NCBI GenBank assembly: GCA_000620945.1
Contig: JHZO01000005.1
Span: 179,783-243,782, forward strand
Direction of reading: 5' to 3'
Source: [Clostridium] viride DSM 6836
GTDB lineage: Bacteria; Bacillota; Clostridia; Oscillospirales; Oscillospiraceae
Length of the DNA stretch: 64,000 nt
Position 1 is the stretch's first letter. Every line of letters starts with the position of its first letter. The notes under the pieces were generated by a model. That model had not been told where the DNA came from, did no database searches, and saw only the letters and a list, made by a program, of their open reading frames with translations. The position numbers and the translations under genes are program-made. Shown piece by piece: positions 53,749 through 62,430 of the stretch.

Positions 53749-56073
53749 CTATAAACGCTGATCTAAGCGAACGGCAATGACCGTCCTATCATCCTCCCCT
53801 TGTGCGTCCTCGCCAATCTGTGCGAAGAGTTTCTCGGCAAGCTCTCCTGGGCTTTTCCCGGAGTAGCCTTCCAGCATGCGATGCACCCATTCGTCACTTT
53901 CTCCCGTCAGCATGCCGTCACTCATCAAGAGAATCCAATCTCCAGGGGAGGCGCGGAAGCGACTGATGTCGGGCTTGGCCTCATCCCCAATGGTGAGACC
54001 CGCCGGCAGAGCCGTTCCGCTGATGCAGCTGACGCTGTTTCCCCGGCGGAGGTAGGTAGGAGCTGCCCCCAGCTTATAAATGCTACAGAGGCCCGTGTAG
54101 AGCTCAATGGTAAGAAGGTCAACGGTGGTACAGCCACCACCTTCCTCCCCGCGCAGGGAGAGGGCTGCATTGACGGTGGAGATGGCGGATTCCGGATCGA
54201 CCCCTGCCTTTAAAAAGTTCTGAAGGAGGCGGACGGCAAGACCGCTCTCCTGCCGTGCGGCGGCACCACTGCCCATGCCGTCACAGAGAAGGATGCACAG
54301 AAGGCCGTCTTCCCGCCGGAACCAGGTGCCCGTATCCCCGCTGATGGTCTCACCTGCCTTGCTTTTGCCATAAACCCCGGCCGTTGCCACGTAAGGCTCC
54401 GCTTGAGTAAAGACCAGATGACCGTCCTCGGTGTCCTCAGGGGGACGAAGGGAGACGGAAAGGAGGGAGGAGAGCTTGTCCCGTCCATCCTCCGTGCGCA
54501 GGAAGGCGGAACCGGGGGTTTCCACGCGCAGATGGCCACCGCCGTCGAAATACACCCGTCCTTCCCCATCCACTCCCTTGGCCCGGAGAAACTGGCGCAG
54601 GTGGGCTTCCCGTGGGATGTCTGGCGTAAACTCTGCGGAGATCTCCACAGCCGCCTTCTCTAGGATTCGATCCACCTCAGCGTATTGGCGGCACAGAGCG
54701 ATGCGGCTGTCGTGCAAACGGCCCTGATATTGCCTGCGATAGAGGTAAGCCGTGAGCTCCTCGTTCACCGTAGAGAGGAAGGAGGTGAAGTGGATGCAAC
54801 GACTCCGGAAATGTGGTGGAAAATCGGTGCCCTCAGCTTTTCCACGCAAAATCATGCTTTGCAGGGCACTGCCTAAGAGCTGCTGCGTGGTTTGGTACTC
54901 CTGAATCCAGCAAAGCTCTCGCAGCTTACACTTTTTGCACTCCCGTTCCGCCGCCCGATGGTAGATGACGGATTGGTCTTCATTGGAACCGACCTCGGGA
55001 CGAAGGCTGTCTCGGATGCTTTCGTAGAGATCCCGAAAGGCCTTTGCGCTTTCGCGGACATGACGTACCGCGGTTTCGCGGGCGCCTTCCCATTCGTTGG
55101 TTTGCGGTGCCCGCAGCGCGAGGATTTGACTGGTTTCGTCTCGAATGCGCTGCGGAAGCAGAAAAAAAACCACAGAGGCGGCAAAGACTTCATACAGGAG
55201 GGCAATCCGCATGCCGCTGTCCCAAGTCCAAAGTACCGTTAGTCCATTGGCGACTACGTAGCAGACGGCGGCGGCCAGCTTTCCCTTCTTCGAGGCAAGT
55301 CCACAGGCAGCACCCGCTACCGCATACACCATAGTGTAGTAAGGGCCTCGACCGGAGCTGAGATCCATAGTAATGCCGGCTAACACACCGCCAATCAGAC
55401 CGGCGTTCACTCCACCCTTGGCCACCACCATCACGACGACGGCAGCAACAATGCGTCCCAAGGAAAAGTCGCCGAAAAAGCGCACGGCACTCAGAGCGCA
55501 GAGAATCGTTGCACCAAGCGCAATGACTCCCGCCCGCTGGGGCAAATCCAGCTGCCGTAAGGAACGTTCACTTCCACGAAGTGTAAAGACGCCCTGATAA
55601 AAATAGGCCGCACCGCCGAGCAGCAAAGCTTCGGTCAGGAAAAAGATGACGTCCGCTCCGGTAAATCCACTGCCGGCCAGCTGAACAAAGCGGCAAACGG
55701 CGCAAAGTAGTGCAGCGACGCAGGGCATGAGCCAGCGGAGGTCCCGTAGGCGGGTGTCATAAATGGCGAAGGCAATGCCATATGTAAGCACGGAAGCGGC
55801 TACATAGTGTAGGCCGCCGGATACCCCTTCAAAAAAGAGATAGCCAAGCACGGCTCCGGAAAGGGCAAAAAAGCCGGAGACTCCGGCCCCGGCTGCCGCG
55901 ACCATTGCCACGCCAAAAGGGGTACATCGCCCAAAAATTTCTGCACTGGCGCAAAGGGCACCGAGAAGGAGACATATACTCCACTCGATAAGTTGCATCA
56001 GGCCAATGTGGGTCCATTCACTTCGCAACGGATGCGCAGTTCTTGCTTGTCCGGTCTTTTCTTTTGTTGCCAT
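53749..56073 (-). CDS. spoIIE: Stage II sporulation protein E
   Basis: SpoIIE dephosphorylates SpoIIAA to activate sigma-F in the forespore and helps form the polar septum. The N-terminal part has about ten membrane helices (about residues 20-300); a central region carries CKKCKLRELCW-type cysteines (about 395-405); the C-terminal PP2C phosphatase (about 560-774) has CDGMGSGAAARQESGLA and LLMSDGMLTGES with metal-binding Asp residues. 774 aa, somewhat shorter than the Bacillus protein (about 830). The start is ATG 56073 with GGAGG 7 nt upstream. A TATACT (56127-56122) without a good -35 lies upstream, as is common for Spo0A-activated promoters; no convincing 0A box was found. Confidence 0.95.
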   Translation of the reverse strand: MATKEKTGQARTAHPLRSEWTHIGLMQLIEWSICLLLGALCASAEIFGRCTPFGVAMVAAAGAGVSGFFALSGAVLGYLFFEGVSGGLHYVAASVLTYGIAFAIYDTRLRDLRWLMPCVAALLCAVCRFVQLAGSGFTGADVIFFLTEALLLGGAAYFYQGVFTLRGSERSLRQLDLPQRAGVIALGATILCALSAVRFFGDFSLGRIVAAVVVMVVAKGGVNAGLIGGVLAGITMDLSSGRGPYYTMVYAVAGAACGLASKKGKLAAAVCYVVANGLTVLWTWDSGMRIALLYEVFAASVVFFLLPQRIRDETSQILALRAPQTNEWEGARETAVRHVRESAKAFRDLYESIRDSLRPEVGSNEDQSVIYHRAAERECKKCKLRELCWIQEYQTTQQLLGSALQSMILRGKAEGTDFPPHFRSRCIHFTSFLSTVNEELTAYLYRRQYQGRLHDSRIALCRQYAEVDRILEKAAVEISAEFTPDIPREAHLRQFLRAKGVDGEGRVYFDGGGHLRVETPGSAFLRTEDGRDKLSSLLSVSLRPPEDTEDGHLVFTQAEPYVATAGVYGKSKAGETISGDTGTWFRREDGLLCILLCDGMGSGAAARQESGLAVRLLQNFLKAGVDPESAISTVNAALSLRGEEGGGCTTVDLLTIELYTGLCSIYKLGAAPTYLRRGNSVSCISGTALPAGLTIGDEAKPDISRFRASPGDWILLMSDGMLTGESDEWVHRMLEGYSGKSPGELAEKLFAQIGEDAQGEDDRTVIAVRLDQRL

Positions 56074-56220
56074 TTCGACGCCTCCCGTCTGGTTATAAAC
56101 TGCATATTGGGGTTTTCTGCCAGTATACCTTTTCTGGGAAAAAAAGCGCGTCGGAATCTGCATGGAAAATTTGCTCCATTTCCCGTGCATGTTGACGGAT
56201 TTTCTTACGATGGGGAAGAA

Positions 56221-56263
56221 AAAGGGCTTGCTCCCTGAATCTTCAGGTAGCAAACCCTTTTTT
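56221..56263 (-). terminator. Terminator of the serC-serA-gamma-CA operon
   Basis: A long near-perfect hairpin (AAAGGG-TTGCT-CCTGAA against TTCAGG-AGCAA-CCCTTT, one C/A mismatch), with AAAAA on its left edge giving a minus-strand T-run, and TTTTTT on the right. The stretch 56074-56220 otherwise only shows the spoIIE upstream region. Confidence 0.85.
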
Positions 56264-56302
56264 GAAGTGAAAGGCAATAATTTTATGCACAAATGGGAGC
56301 GC

Positions 56303-56788
56303 TTAGGTGGACGCTTTTTGCGCCTTCGCAAAAGCAACATACTCGATGGCATTTTGCGTGTTAGAATCGATTTCCTCCGGGGTAAGGCTACGCTTCACTT
56401 TCGCAGGCATTCCAACCACTAAGCTTCCGGGAGGAATCTGAGCTCCAGCGGGAACTACTGCACCAGCTCCGATGATGGAACCACGTCCAATGACGGCATT
56501 ATCCAACACCACGGCGTTCATGCCGATGATGCAGTGGTCTTCCACGGTGCAACCGTGCACCACGGCACCGTGTCCGATGGAAACGTATTCCCCAATGGTA
56601 ACGGCATGTCCAATGTCACCATGCAATACACAGCAATCCTGAATGTTGGAGCCACGGCCCACCGAAATGCCCATGCCAACCCCACGCACGGAAGCATTGG
56701 GCCAAACATTGACATCCTCGGCAAGGCTAACCTCGCCCAATAGCACCGCACCGGGTGCGACATACACGGATTCATGAATCTTCTGCAT
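56303..56788 (-). CDS. Gamma-class carbonic anhydrase family protein
   Basis: A left-handed beta-helix (hexapeptide repeat) trimeric protein of 161 aa. Zinc-ligand histidines are visible in CVLHGD and SIGHGAVVHG (three His), and the SVRG...NIQDCCV region matches the family, so it may be an active carbonic anhydrase; many members remain uncharacterised. The start is ATG 56788 (MQKIHESVYVAPGAV); GTG 56797, overlapping the serA stop as GTGA, is an alternative. Last gene of the serC-serA operon. Confidence 0.88.
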   Translation of the reverse strand: MQKIHESVYVAPGAVLLGEVSLAEDVNVWPNASVRGVGMGISVGRGSNIQDCCVLHGDIGHAVTIGEYVSIGHGAVVHGCTVEDHCIIGMNAVVLDNAVIGRGSIIGAGAVVPAGAQIPPGSLVVGMPAKVKRSLTPEEIDSNTQNAIEYVAFAKAQKAST

Positions 56789-56793
56789 GGCAA

Positions 56794-57957
56794 TCACTTC
56801 AGGAGCAGACGTACGCGCAGTACGCCGTCCAAGGCAGCAATCTGATTGGCAACGGTCTCGCTGATTTCATTGGCGTCGGCCAGGATATAGAGATAGTCGC
56901 CCCGCTGGTTGGAGGTAATGGCGGTAATGCCCTGCACCATGGTGGTCACGTCCTTCAGAAGCTCCGGGTTCTTGCGGGAAATCACGCACAGGCGAGCCGT
57001 GGTCTTCCAACCCATGGAGAGGTTGGGAAGGTTGACGGAGTTCACAATGTTGCCGTGCTCTAAATAATCGCTGATTTCATCGGCAGCCATAACCGCACAG
57101 TTTTCTTCGCTTTCTTCGCTGGATGCACCCAAGTGAGGAATGGGAACCACGCCGGGAACCAGGGAGATTTCACTGTCTGGGAAATCGGTGACATAGGAAG
57201 CGACGGCTCCGCTCTCAAGGGCGGCCTTCATGTCGGCATTGTTCACCAGTTCGCCACGAGCCAAGTTGATGATGCGAACGCCCTTCTTCATCTGGGAGTA
57301 GGCCTCTGCATTGATGGATCCACGGGTTTCGGCCGTCATGGGAAGGTGCAGGGACAGATAGTCGGACGCGGCATACAGCGTGTCCAAATCCTGAACATGG
57401 CTTACCTTAGGATCAAGAGAAAGGGCGGAACGCACGGAGAGGAAGGGGTCATAGCCCACTACCTTCATGCCAAGAGCCGCGGCCACATTGGCAACCTGAA
57501 TGCCGATGGCACCCAGACCGACCACGCCCAGGGTTTTGCCCATGATTTCCACACCGGCAAAGGCAGCCTTGCCCTTTTCCACCACTGCGGCAACGTCCTC
57601 GCCAGCTTTTGCCTGCTCTTTTGTCCATTCCACACCGCCCACAATGTTGCGGGAAGCAAGCAAGAGGGCACAGACCGCCAGTTCTTTGACGGCGTTGGCG
57701 TTGGCACCGGGTGTGTTAAATACCACGATGCCTGCCTCGGCGCAACGATCCAAGGGAATGTTGTTCACGCCGGCGCCGGCACGGGCAATGGCGATCAGCT
57801 CAGAGGGGAAGGCATAGTCGTGCATTTTTGCGGAACGCACTAAGATGGCCTGCTCGTTTTCAAAGGTATCACTCACCTCATAGCGTGCCGCATCGAGACG
57901 CGACAGGCCCTTGGGCGAGATTTTATTCATGGTTTTTATACGATACACGGGAAACAC
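56794..57957 (-). CDS. serA: D-3-phosphoglycerate dehydrogenase
   Basis: First committed step of serine synthesis: 3-phosphoglycerate to 3-phosphohydroxypyruvate with NAD. The 2-hydroxyacid dehydrogenase fold shows GAGVNNIPLDR, GVVGLGAIGIQVAN (NAD site), INLARGELVN and VPIPHLGASSEESEENC (catalytic His/Glu region). A short C-terminal ACT-like domain (about 315-387) could bind serine for feedback. The start is GTG 57957 after AAGGTAGG; GTG 57948 is an alternative. Lies 9 nt after serC. Confidence 0.95.
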   Translation of the reverse strand: MFPVYRIKTMNKISPKGLSRLDAARYEVSDTFENEQAILVRSAKMHDYAFPSELIAIARAGAGVNNIPLDRCAEAGIVVFNTPGANANAVKELAVCALLLASRNIVGGVEWTKEQAKAGEDVAAVVEKGKAAFAGVEIMGKTLGVVGLGAIGIQVANVAAALGMKVVGYDPFLSVRSALSLDPKVSHVQDLDTLYAASDYLSLHLPMTAETRGSINAEAYSQMKKGVRIINLARGELVNNADMKAALESGAVASYVTDFPDSEISLVPGVVPIPHLGASSEESEENCAVMAADEISDYLEHGNIVNSVNLPNLSMGWKTTARLCVISRKNPELLKDVTTMVQGITAITSNQRGDYLYILADANEISETVANQIAALDGVLRVRLLLK

Positions 57958-57966
57958 CCTACCTTA

Positions 57967-59055
57967 TTAGTTGTTTTTGTCGAAGCTGCGGATAAAGTCG
58001 CAAAGCTTCTCGACGCCCTCGGTGGGCATGGCATTATAGATGGAAGCGCGCATTCCGCCCACGTTACGGTGACCCTTCAGGGTGGTGAAGCCTGCGGCGG
58101 TGGCTTCCTTGACAAACTTATCGTCCAACTCCTCGGACTGGGTGCGGAACACAACGTTCATGTCGGAACGGGAACCAACTTCCGCAGGAGCAATAAAGAG
58201 GCGAGAAGCATCCAGGGTTTCGTACAGCATCTTGGCCTTGTTTGCCTTGACCTTCTCCATTTCGGTGACGCCGCCCAGATCCACCAGCCAGTCACAGACA
58301 AGGCCCAGGATATAGATGCACCAGCAGGGGGGCGTGTTATACATGGAGTCCTTTTCAATCATGGTCTTATAGCTCATCATGAGGGGAGTGTAGGGCAGCT
58401 CGAATCCGGCCAGGTCTTCGCGTACAATGGCGATGGTAAGACCGGAGGGAGCCAGGTTCTTTTGGGCACCGGCATAGATGATGCCGTATTTGGACACATC
58501 CACGGGGCGGGACATGATGTTGGAAGACATGTCGCAGCAGAGGGGAACATTCCCGGTTTCGGGGACGTACTGCCACTCGGTACCGTAAATGGTGTTGTTG
58601 GCGCAGTAATGGAAATAGGAAGCGTCGGAGGAAAGCTTCAGCTGTTCCTGAGCCGGAATGTAGACGTGATTGCGATCGGCCGAAGAAGCGGCCAGATTGA
58701 TCTCACCGTACTTTTTGGCTTCCTTATAGGCGATGTTCGAGAAGTTGCCGGTAACCACATAATCTGCCTTGCCGGTTTTGCCAATCATGTTGAGGGGCAG
58801 CATGGAGAACTGGGTGGAGGCACCGCCCTGCAGGAAGAGAATTTTATAGTTTTCCGGAATGTTAAGCAGTGCGCGGAACTTGGCCTGCGTGTCGTCAAAA
58901 ATTTTCTGGAAGGCCTTAGATCGGTGACTCATCTCCATTACGGACATACCGGAACCGCCATAATTGGTGATTTCAGAACCGGCACGCTGAAGCACTTCCA
59001 ACGGAAGCATGGAGGGACCTGCGGAAAAATTGTAAACGCGATCTTGTGTTGCCAT
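57967..59055 (-). CDS. serC: Phosphoserine aminotransferase
   Basis: PLP enzyme making 3-phosphoserine from phosphohydroxypyruvate and glutamate. YNFSAGPSMLPLEVLQRA at the start, the TQFSMLPLNM block, and the PLP lysine in YAGAQKNLAPSGLTI (about residue 196) are diagnostic. 362 aa from ATG 59055, with AAAGGGG 7 nt upstream. First gene of a serC-serA-gamma-CA operon; a phosphoserine phosphatase gene is not in the window. Confidence 0.97.
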   Translation of the reverse strand: MATQDRVYNFSAGPSMLPLEVLQRAGSEITNYGGSGMSVMEMSHRSKAFQKIFDDTQAKFRALLNIPENYKILFLQGGASTQFSMLPLNMIGKTGKADYVVTGNFSNIAYKEAKKYGEINLAASSADRNHVYIPAQEQLKLSSDASYFHYCANNTIYGTEWQYVPETGNVPLCCDMSSNIMSRPVDVSKYGIIYAGAQKNLAPSGLTIAIVREDLAGFELPYTPLMMSYKTMIEKDSMYNTPPCWCIYILGLVCDWLVDLGGVTEMEKVKANKAKMLYETLDASRLFIAPAEVGSRSDMNVVFRTQSEELDDKFVKEATAAGFTTLKGHRNVGGMRASIYNAMPTEGVEKLCDFIRSFDKNN

Positions 59056-59153
59056 GAGAATTCCCCTTTCGTAAGCCTTCTTCAAGCTCTTGTTCTTTCT
59101 TGTTCTAAAGTGTGGAAACACATTCGTTCTCCACGGAAAAACGATAATAACGT

Positions 59154-59182
59154 ATTATAAATTTTTTCTGACCCACTGTCAA
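59154..59182 (-). promoter_or_regulatory. Consensus promoter of the serC operon
   Basis: On the minus strand perfect TTGACA (59182-59177), 17-bp spacer, perfect TATAAT (59159-59154). The roughly 90-nt leader shows no riboswitch that I can recognise. Confidence 0.9.
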
Positions 59183-59215
59183 GGAAGGATGAGAGCCCTT
59201 CCCGAATTTTGTGAA

Positions 59216-60049
59216 TTAGTCCAATTTTGTGGATATTAAGGACACTTTTCCTTGTTTGAGGAAACGTCTTTTGTACTTCATCCTTGCATAGTGTGAAACA
59301 CGATGCAGGCAAAAGCCATCCGAAACTCCCCCCACGATTCCAATCAAAGGAATGCCTTGGATAAATTTAAGGTAAAGGAGATGCTGCGCAAGGGCCGCTG
59401 CGGTCTTTGAAATCTGTTCCTTCTCCGTGCAGACGGGCGCCGTTCTGGTATCAATCCATTGGGAAAGGAGGGCATTCTCCCGTTGGTAGGCTTCGCCACG
59501 CAGCAGCGAGACTTCAATCACCCGGAGAATAAAGAGACGCTCGGTAGGGGTATCATAGGAAAATCCATAAGAGAGGGCGATTTCGTGCAGGTTGCGCAGC
59601 AAAAGACCCGAAAACAAGGGGATGTCGGGAAGACCAAAGCCAAGAAGACCCAGTAAACTGCCCTCCGCCCCCGCCAGCAGCACGTGCCGAGCGGCACTCC
59701 GATCGGCCCCACGGGAAACTCGGCGCAGGGAGGCACGGCTCCCTTCTTCTTTTGCAGCCTTCCAGGCGTCTTGGAATTCTTGGGAGAGGGCTTCCTTGGA
59801 ATGGGTTTTCTCAATGATGGAGGCGCCTTTCGAAAAAACCAAGGAAAAGGCTTTGGAAAAAGCAAGGGTCAAGGTATCATCCAATTTTGGGGGGATTTTT
59901 CCCTCTAAGGCGGAGGTCAAAAGGCCTGGCCCTTCCGCAAGGCGCTGCCGCAACAGCCGCTCCTCCTTTTTCAAGAGGGAGTTCCATTCTCGTTCGTGGG
60001 CTGGACGGGTTATTCCGATTACCATAGCAATGCCCCATTTCCGATTCAT
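59216..60049 (-). CDS. EcsC-family protein
   Basis: A 277-residue EcsC-domain protein. The family core GLPDIPLFSGLLLRNLHEIALSYGFSYDTP (about 142-171, quoted for orientation) is clear, with a hydrophobic central segment and basic ends. The role of EcsC proteins is not well defined (membrane-associated; named after the ecs operon). The start is ATG 60049; ATG 60025, following ATGGGG, would remove 8 residues. The stop lies just upstream of the serC promoter, and no terminator is evident between them. Confidence 0.8.
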   Translation of the reverse strand: MNRKWGIAMVIGITRPAHEREWNSLLKKEERLLRQRLAEGPGLLTSALEGKIPPKLDDTLTLAFSKAFSLVFSKGASIIEKTHSKEALSQEFQDAWKAAKEEGSRASLRRVSRGADRSAARHVLLAGAEGSLLGLLGFGLPDIPLFSGLLLRNLHEIALSYGFSYDTPTERLFILRVIEVSLLRGEAYQRENALLSQWIDTRTAPVCTEKEQISKTAAALAQHLLYLKFIQGIPLIGIVGGVSDGFCLHRVSHYARMKYKRRFLKQGKVSLISTKLD

Positions 60050-60186
60050 CTATGTTGCCCCCGGCCTGGAAAGCGTCCATTTCAGGAAGTCTTTACATTT
60101 TATCGCCCCATGGGAGTAAATATCAATGGATCGAGAAAAATTTCTTCTGAAATGCAGGGGAAGATGGGCTAAGCAATTGAATTTGT

Positions 60187-60215
60187 TTGCTTTTTCCATA
60201 TAACTAGTGTAAGAT
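60187..60215 (+). promoter_or_regulatory. Putative promoter of the punA-mtaD-flippase unit
   Basis: TTGCTT (60187-60192), 17-bp spacer, TAAGAT (60210-60215). The rest of the 60050-60259 gap shows no purine riboswitch or other recognisable element. Confidence 0.6.
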
Positions 60216-60259
60216 ACCAAAGAGAAAAATTTTGCCTTTTAATCAGAAAGGAGCGCACG

Positions 60260-61084
60260 ATGCGATATACCTTTACCGAGTATCAGGAGAGCGCGGCGTA
60301 TCTGCGAGAAAAAATTGGAGACTTCGTCCCGAAAGCGGCCATGGTGTTAGGATCGGGTTTGGGTGAATTAGGAGATCAGGTGGAGAACCCCATCGTGGTT
60401 CCCTATGGTGAGATTCCCCACTTTGTGGCATCCACCGCCCCTGGGCATAAGGGACAATTGGTGTTCGGTTGGCTTTCTGGTCGTCCTGTGGCGGTCATGC
60501 AGGGAAGAATGCACCATTATGAGGGCTATTCCTATGAGGAAGCTTCCTATGCGATTCGTGTCCTGCGTCTTCTCGGGGCAGATACCCTGATTGTGACCAA
60601 CGCGGCAGGTGGAGTGAACCACGATTTCCACGCCGGCGAGCTCATGCTGATTACGGATCAGATTAAACTGTTTCTGGAGTCGCCCCTTCGGGGGGAGAAC
60701 CTGCGGGAGTTTGGCCCCCGCTTTCCGGACTCTAGTTATCTATATACCCCCATGCTGCAGGACCTGGCCAGAAGTGTGGCAACGCAGCAGGGGATTTCCC
60801 TTCGTGAGGGCGTGTATATGTATTTCCCCGGCCCCCAGTATGAAACGCCGGCGGAAGTGCGCTTAGCCCGCTTGCTGGGAGCCGACGCCGTGGGTATGTC
60901 CACCGTGCCGGAAGTCATCGTAGCCGGGCATTGTGGCATGCAGGTTTTGGGCATTACGCTGATAACGAACATGGCCGCTGGGATTCTCCCCCAGCCACTT
61001 TCGGAGGAAGAAGTGCTTACCGCTGCGGCCGCTGCCAAGGAGCGCTTTTCTGCGCTGCTTCTTGGTTGCCTGAATCAGCTGTAA
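60260..61084 (+). CDS. punA: Purine nucleoside phosphorylase (trimeric PNP I type)
   Basis: Cleaves purine nucleosides with phosphate. Motifs: VLGSGLGELGD (phosphate site), MQGRMHHYEGY, VTNAAGGVN and FPGPQYETPAEVR with MSTVPEV. 274 aa, normal. ATG 60260 follows AGAAAGGAG. It is 12 nt upstream of the deaminase gene; together they could take methylthioadenosine through methylthioinosine to hypoxanthine (inference), which Hpt (33802) can salvage. Confidence 0.95.
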   Translation: MRYTFTEYQESAAYLREKIGDFVPKAAMVLGSGLGELGDQVENPIVVPYGEIPHFVASTAPGHKGQLVFGWLSGRPVAVMQGRMHHYEGYSYEEASYAIRVLRLLGADTLIVTNAAGGVNHDFHAGELMLITDQIKLFLESPLRGENLREFGPRFPDSSYLYTPMLQDLARSVATQQGISLREGVYMYFPGPQYETPAEVRLARLLGADAVGMSTVPEVIVAGHCGMQVLGITLITNMAAGILPQPLSEEEVLTAAAAAKERFSALLLGCLNQL

Positions 61085-61096
61085 GCGGGGGATTCT

Positions 61097-62392
61097 ATGA
61101 AGACGCTCTTTGAACATGCCAAGGTTCTTTTGATGGACGAGGCAGGAAGTGTATTAGACGATGCCTTTGTCGCCGTGGAGGGCACTACGATTTCGTACGT
61201 GGGACCACTTCCGCCCGAAGGGGACTATTCGGAGTGCATCGATGCCACAGGCAAATTGTTGATGCCGGGGCTTGTCAATGCCCATACCCATGTGCCCATG
61301 ACGCTGCTGCGTTCCTATGGCGGCGGCTGTGACCTGGATACCTGGCTTCATCAGTATATTTTTCCCGTCGAGGAGAAGTTAGACCAGCGGGCGGTTCGTG
61401 CCGGAACGCAACTGGCCCTGGCCGAGCTCATTGCCTCCGGGGTTACCTGCATTGCGGATATGTATATGTTCTGTGATGTGATTGCGGAAGAAGTCGTGGC
61501 AGCGGGGCTTTCGGCCAACCTGGCGCGGGGACTTACTCTCTTTTCCGAGGACTTTGACCCCGAAAGGCATCAAGGTTTTTGCGATATGCGGGAGCTGGCA
61601 GAGCACTGGCACGGACGCAACGAGGGACAGATCTTGGTGGATGCCTGTATTCATGGGGAATATACGTCCCATCCGAAGCTCTGGTCTGCGGTGTCCGCCT
61701 TTGCCAAGGAACATGCGCTGGGAATGCACGTTCACTTGTCCGAAACCCGCGCAGAGCAGGAAGCCTGCTTAGCGCGCTATGGGAAAACGCCGACCCAGGT
61801 TTTGGATGATTATGGCATTTGGGGAACCCGCGCCATTGCGGCTCACGGGGTTTGGACCACGCCGGAGGACTGGGAGGTCCTGGCAAGCCGTGGAGTCACG
61901 GTGGTGCATAACCCGGTCTCGAACCTAAAGCTTGGTTCCGGAATGGCACCCATTGCGGCGATGAAGCAAGCGGGCGTTCGGATCGCACTTGGAACGGATG
62001 GGGTAGCTTCCAACAACAGCCATGATCTATTTGAGGAAATCAAGCTTGCCGCTCTGCTGCAAAGCGGGGTGACGGGTGACCCAACCGCACTTTCTGCAAC
62101 CGAAGTTCTTCGCATGGCGACCGTAGAGGGAGCCGAAGCCTTGGGCCGCAACACGGGACGCGTGGCACAGGGCTATGTTGCTGACCTCATTTTGGTGGAT
62201 ATGAAACGGCCCCACCTCACCCCTTGCCATAATCTGGAGGATACGCTGGTCTTTGCGGCACGAGGAAGTGACGTTGTGCTGAATATGGCGCGAGGACAAA
62301 TCATATATAGGGATGGGGTATATAAGACCCTGAATTTTGAGCAAACCCGCCGCGAAGTAGAGCGGTATGCCCTGCCGCTGCTCTTTGGCTGA
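61097..62392 (+). CDS. mtaD: 5-methylthioadenosine / S-adenosylhomocysteine deaminase
   Basis: Amidohydrolase-superfamily deaminase, 431 aa. Metal motif NAHTHVPMT (about 61-69), further ligands in CIHGEYTSH, MHVHLSE and ALGTDGVASNN (Asp), with the VVHNPVSNLKLGSG block typical of the MtaD/SAH deaminase group. Deaminates MTA or SAH to the inosine analogues; which is preferred cannot be read from sequence. Cotranscribed with punA. Confidence 0.9.
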   Translation: MKTLFEHAKVLLMDEAGSVLDDAFVAVEGTTISYVGPLPPEGDYSECIDATGKLLMPGLVNAHTHVPMTLLRSYGGGCDLDTWLHQYIFPVEEKLDQRAVRAGTQLALAELIASGVTCIADMYMFCDVIAEEVVAAGLSANLARGLTLFSEDFDPERHQGFCDMRELAEHWHGRNEGQILVDACIHGEYTSHPKLWSAVSAFAKEHALGMHVHLSETRAEQEACLARYGKTPTQVLDDYGIWGTRAIAAHGVWTTPEDWEVLASRGVTVVHNPVSNLKLGSGMAPIAAMKQAGVRIALGTDGVASNNSHDLFEEIKLAALLQSGVTGDPTALSATEVLRMATVEGAEALGRNTGRVAQGYVADLILVDMKRPHLTPCHNLEDTLVFAARGSDVVLNMARGQIIYRDGVYKTLNFEQTRREVERYALPLLFG

Positions 62393-62430
62393 GTCGGCAT
62401 GGAAACTCGACGTGTAGGAGGACTCGACCG

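Noticed and set aside
56074-56160. Spo0A box upstream of spoIIE
   Set aside because: Only one-off partial matches to TGTCGAA (for example GCGTCGAA beside the start codon, in the wrong place); not strong enough to call.
58069-59160. Long plus-strand open frame over serC (363 codons)
   Set aside because: Shadow of serC codon usage; serC is unmistakable on the other strand.
60050-60259. Purine riboswitch upstream of punA
   Set aside because: No paired stems with the conserved junction bases could be found by eye.
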